Below, one piece after another: positions 14,814-16,522 of a stretch of 16,522 bases of DNA. Origin of the DNA: JBMYZL01 sp049610385 (GTDB lineage: Bacteria; Bacteroidota; Bacteroidia; Flavobacteriales_D; Sanyastnellaceae); the NCBI GenBank assembly GCA_049610385.1, contig JBMYZL010000033.1, positions 1-16,522 on the forward strand. The letters run 5' to 3'. Position 1 is the first letter of the stretch; the number at the start of each line of letters is the position of its first letter. The notes beneath the pieces are model-generated. The model searched no databases and was not told the origin of the DNA. It worked only from the letters and a program-made list of their open reading frames with translations. A program made the position numbers and the translations under genes.

Positions 14814-15854
14814 TCACCTGATCGGGTGGCCCCACATGCGTTGCCAAAGCAAGGGCATGAAGTCCATTTCTTTTCCCTTTTTGGGACCGCCCTCAGCGCG
14901 AAGGAAAATGAGCTTTCCCTCAGGTGACTCTTCCACAGCGAATCGGAAAATGAGGTCATCATCGGGTCCTCCATCGCCCCGCATGGAACCAAATCGCAGG
15001 TCGTTCAGCTCAAGGACTGAAGCGTGTCCCGATGAATCGATGGGGCTCAAGTAGAGGTAACCACTGCTGAACCACTTCAAGGTTTCGAGCACAGGGTCTC
15101 CAGCCCATTTGTCCATCCACTCTTGATTTTTTTCAAGACGATGCCATACCGGTGGCTCCGCGTCAAAAATGGAATGCTGAGCCAACCAAAAGGCATCCTC
15201 ACTTTCAGCAGAGGCATTCCAAAGCAGGTTGTTCAAGATGGTCGGGTTGGACACAAAACGGGTGGCATCAATTCGCTGATCATGCAGACTGGTCTCAAAG
15301 GTTTGGTCCACTTGAATCTTGTTCACACTTGTCAAGGCCAAATACCCCAAACTCCATGCCCAACCGAAACGATGCCAAAACCGCCGCCCTGACGTGCCCG
15401 GCGCCTTCCTGGAAAGCACCATCAAAGCCAGGAGAAATGGCACGGTATAGAGTGGGTCTGCAACAGCAATGGTGCTCCATGCCACCCGCGTGTCGGCAAA
15501 CGGCGCCCACAACTGGGTGCCATACATGGTGAAGCAGTCCAGCAAAACGTGCGTCGCAAAACAAGCAAAATAAAACCCCCACCATTGCCATCGCGACAAC
15601 ATGGGCCTGCGACTGATGCGCAGCGTCAACTCCCCAAAAAAAACCGCTCCCATCACCCAAAACAACATGGAATGGCTGATGCCGCGATGAAAAGCCAAAT
15701 TCGCGAGGGGATCCAAAAAAAAGCGACCGAAGACATCCAAATCCGGTAGGGTGCCTCCCAATGCGCCCAACCACAGCGCCCGGTTCCCCAATTTTCTTCC
15801 CCCCACCAACTCACCAGTGGCCGCACCGAGCACGATTTGCGAAAGTGAATCCAT
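14814..15854 (-). CDS. YdjM-family membrane-bound metal-dependent hydrolase
   Basis: Predicted inner-membrane protein of 346 residues of the YdjM/DUF457 metal-dependent hydrolase family (PF04307). The opening MDSLSQIVLGAATGE is typical. Candidate metal ligands are Asp38 and Asp40 in GGTLPDLD, His56 and His61 in HRGISHS, and His102 and Asp106 in THVLLDCF, followed by YGTQLWAPF. Hydrophobic segments lie around 62-80, 90-108, 128-147 and 163-178, followed by a soluble region of about 165 residues. The substrate is unknown for this family. Its stop lies 18 bases from the convergent TonB receptor stop, with no terminator seen between them. Its start lies 29 bases after the GH92 stop on the same strand, suggesting co-transcription. 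Confidence 0.9.
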   Translation of the reverse strand: MDSLSQIVLGAATGELVGGRKLGNRALWLGALGGTLPDLDVFGRFFLDPLANLAFHRGISHSMLFWVMGAVFFGELTLRISRRPMLSRWQWWGFYFACFATHVLLDCFTMYGTQLWAPFADTRVAWSTIAVADPLYTVPFLLALMVLSRKAPGTSGRRFWHRFGWAWSLGYLALTSVNKIQVDQTFETSLHDQRIDATRFVSNPTILNNLLWNASAESEDAFWLAQHSIFDAEPPVWHRLEKNQEWMDKWAGDPVLETLKWFSSGYLYLSPIDSSGHASVLELNDLRFGSMRGDGGPDDDLIFRFAVEESPEGKLIFLRAEGGPKKGKEMDFMPLLWQRMWGHPIR

Positions 15855-15858
15855 GGCG

Positions 15859-15866
15859 TAAAATTA
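15859..15866 (-). promoter_or_regulatory. -7-like octamer just before the YdjM-family start
   Basis: Read on the minus strand, TAATTTTA differs from TAnnTTTG at one fixed position and is followed by only 4 bases before the ATG at 15854. It lies in the 29-base gap after the GH92 stop. It could be an internal promoter giving a near-leaderless message, or an A/T-rich translation signal. No TTG at standard spacing was found. Confidence 0.25.
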
Positions 15867-15883
15867 GACCAGGGTCGCCAGTC

Positions 15884-16522
15884 TCACATGGCCGGTGATT
15901 CCCCGAGAATGAAAGTCAACACCCCCCCTGCCATCAATTGTGAATGTTCGATGGTGTTGCTTGTCCAAGGTTGGTCATTCCACATGACTTTTTGCACATA
16001 AACCGCCTTGGGACCTTGATTTTTGGTCCGAATCGACAAGGTCAATCCATTCTCCAAATGCAAATCTGCAGACACCACAGAAGGACTCCCGAGGGTATAG
16101 GCGGTCGAACCTGGAGTCACCGGATAAAAGCCCAGCACACTGAACAAATACCAAGCAGACATTTGGCCTGCATCATCATTGCCACATAGCCCATCGACAC
16201 CCGGTCCGTACATGTCTTGACAAATTTTTCGCACCCAAAAATCCGTTCGATCCGATCGTCCTGCATGACGAAACAAATAAGGGATGTGATGCCCCGGTTC
16301 GTTTCCATGAACATAATTGCCCAAAATGCCATCCCGCGTGATGTCCTCTGTTTCAGCAAAATAATGGTCGTCCAACTCCATGGTGAACAGGGTGTCCAAA
16401 TGGGCGACAAAACCGGTCTCGCCCCCATGCAAGGCAATCAATTCAGGAATGGCATGAGGCGCAAACAAACTGTAGGTCCACGCATTGCCCTCAATGAACC
16501 CCTGACCATGGGTATCCAGTGG
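15884..16522 (-). CDS. GH92 alpha-mannosidase, C-terminal part (runs off the window)
   Basis: The last 212 residues of a glycoside hydrolase family 92 enzyme, exo-acting calcium-dependent alpha-mannosidases that trim mannose from N-glycans and mannans in the periplasm or at the surface. The frame is open to the window's right edge with no start, so the gene is cut by the window rather than broken. Motifs in order are FIEGNAWTYS, APHAIPELI, GNEPGHHIPYLF and GNDDAGQMSAWYLFSVLGFYPVTPGS, then a beta-rich end. From memory of characterised GH92 enzymes, the Glu of EGNAW and an Asp of GNDD are the likely catalytic acid and base. Both are present, so the fragment appears functional. The stop lies 29 bases before the YdjM-family gene on the same strand. 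Confidence 0.95.
   Translation of the reverse strand, partial: PLDTHGQGFIEGNAWTYSLFAPHAIPELIALHGGETGFVAHLDTLFTMELDDHYFAETEDITRDGILGNYVHGNEPGHHIPYLFRHAGRSDRTDFWVRKICQDMYGPGVDGLCGNDDAGQMSAWYLFSVLGFYPVTPGSTAYTLGSPSVVSADLHLENGLTLSIRTKNQGPKAVYVQKVMWNDQPWTSNTIEHSQLMAGGVLTFILGESPAM

Noticed and set aside
14794..14823. GATCAG/CTGATC inverted repeat between the convergent receptor and YdjM-family genes.
   Set aside because: Only 6 bp with an 18-base loop and no T tract on either strand; too weak to call a bidirectional terminator.
10920..16522. Interpretation of the right part as a polysaccharide utilisation locus.
   Set aside because: There is a TonB receptor, an esterase-like protein and a GH92 enzyme, but no SusD, no SusC-type N-terminal domain and no sensor-regulator, and the genes point in different directions.

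Overview
The window looks like chromosome from a member of Bacteroidota, most likely a marine Flavobacteriales lineage with fairly high GC for the group (judged by eye, not computed). The evidence is: two type IX secretion (T9SS) C-terminal sorting domains, a FISUMP domain protein, a SusC/BtuB-type TonB-dependent receptor, a GH92 mannosidase, no Shine-Dalgarno sequence before any start codon, and a tRNA promoter that matches the Bacteroidota consensus (TTG, 19 bp spacer, TAnnTTTG). All genes appear intact apart from the last one, which runs off the right edge. I see no mobile element, CRISPR array, phage gene or defence system.

Layout. Positions 5-79 hold a tRNA-Pro(TGG) on the minus strand with its own promoter. 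Next is fhs (formate-tetrahydrofolate ligase, plus). Positions 2126-3250 (minus) encode a secreted modular protein with two carbohydrate-binding-like domains, cysteine-rich mini-modules and a terminal dockerin-like calcium loop, followed by a strong terminator. Divergent to it, 3555-4865 (plus) encodes a T9SS-exported protein made of two copies of a carbohydrate-binding-like domain. katG (catalase-peroxidase) follows with its own terminator at 7281-7324. Next come a FISUMP protein with an N-terminal dockerin-like loop, a T9SS-exported subtilisin-family protease 25 bp downstream of it, and a 92-residue membrane protein of unknown family.

The right part has convergent and divergent pairs: an SGNH-hydrolase lipoprotein (minus) divergent from a TonB-dependent receptor (plus), then a YdjM-type membrane metal-dependent hydrolase (minus), preceded on the same strand by the C-terminal third of a GH92 alpha-mannosidase.

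How it fits together. Two genes are housekeeping or stress genes (fhs for one-carbon folate metabolism, katG for peroxide removal). Most of the rest act at or beyond the outer membrane: binding modules, a protease, an esterase-like lipoprotein, a receptor and a mannosidase. This fits a heterotroph that degrades glycans and protein on particles. There is no SusD gene, so this is not a canonical polysaccharide utilisation locus. The more interesting signals are the dockerin-like DLLVxL-x2-FG module at opposite ends of two otherwise unrelated secreted proteins, the internally duplicated non-catalytic T9SS protein, and -7-like octamers sitting only 4-5 nt before three start codons.
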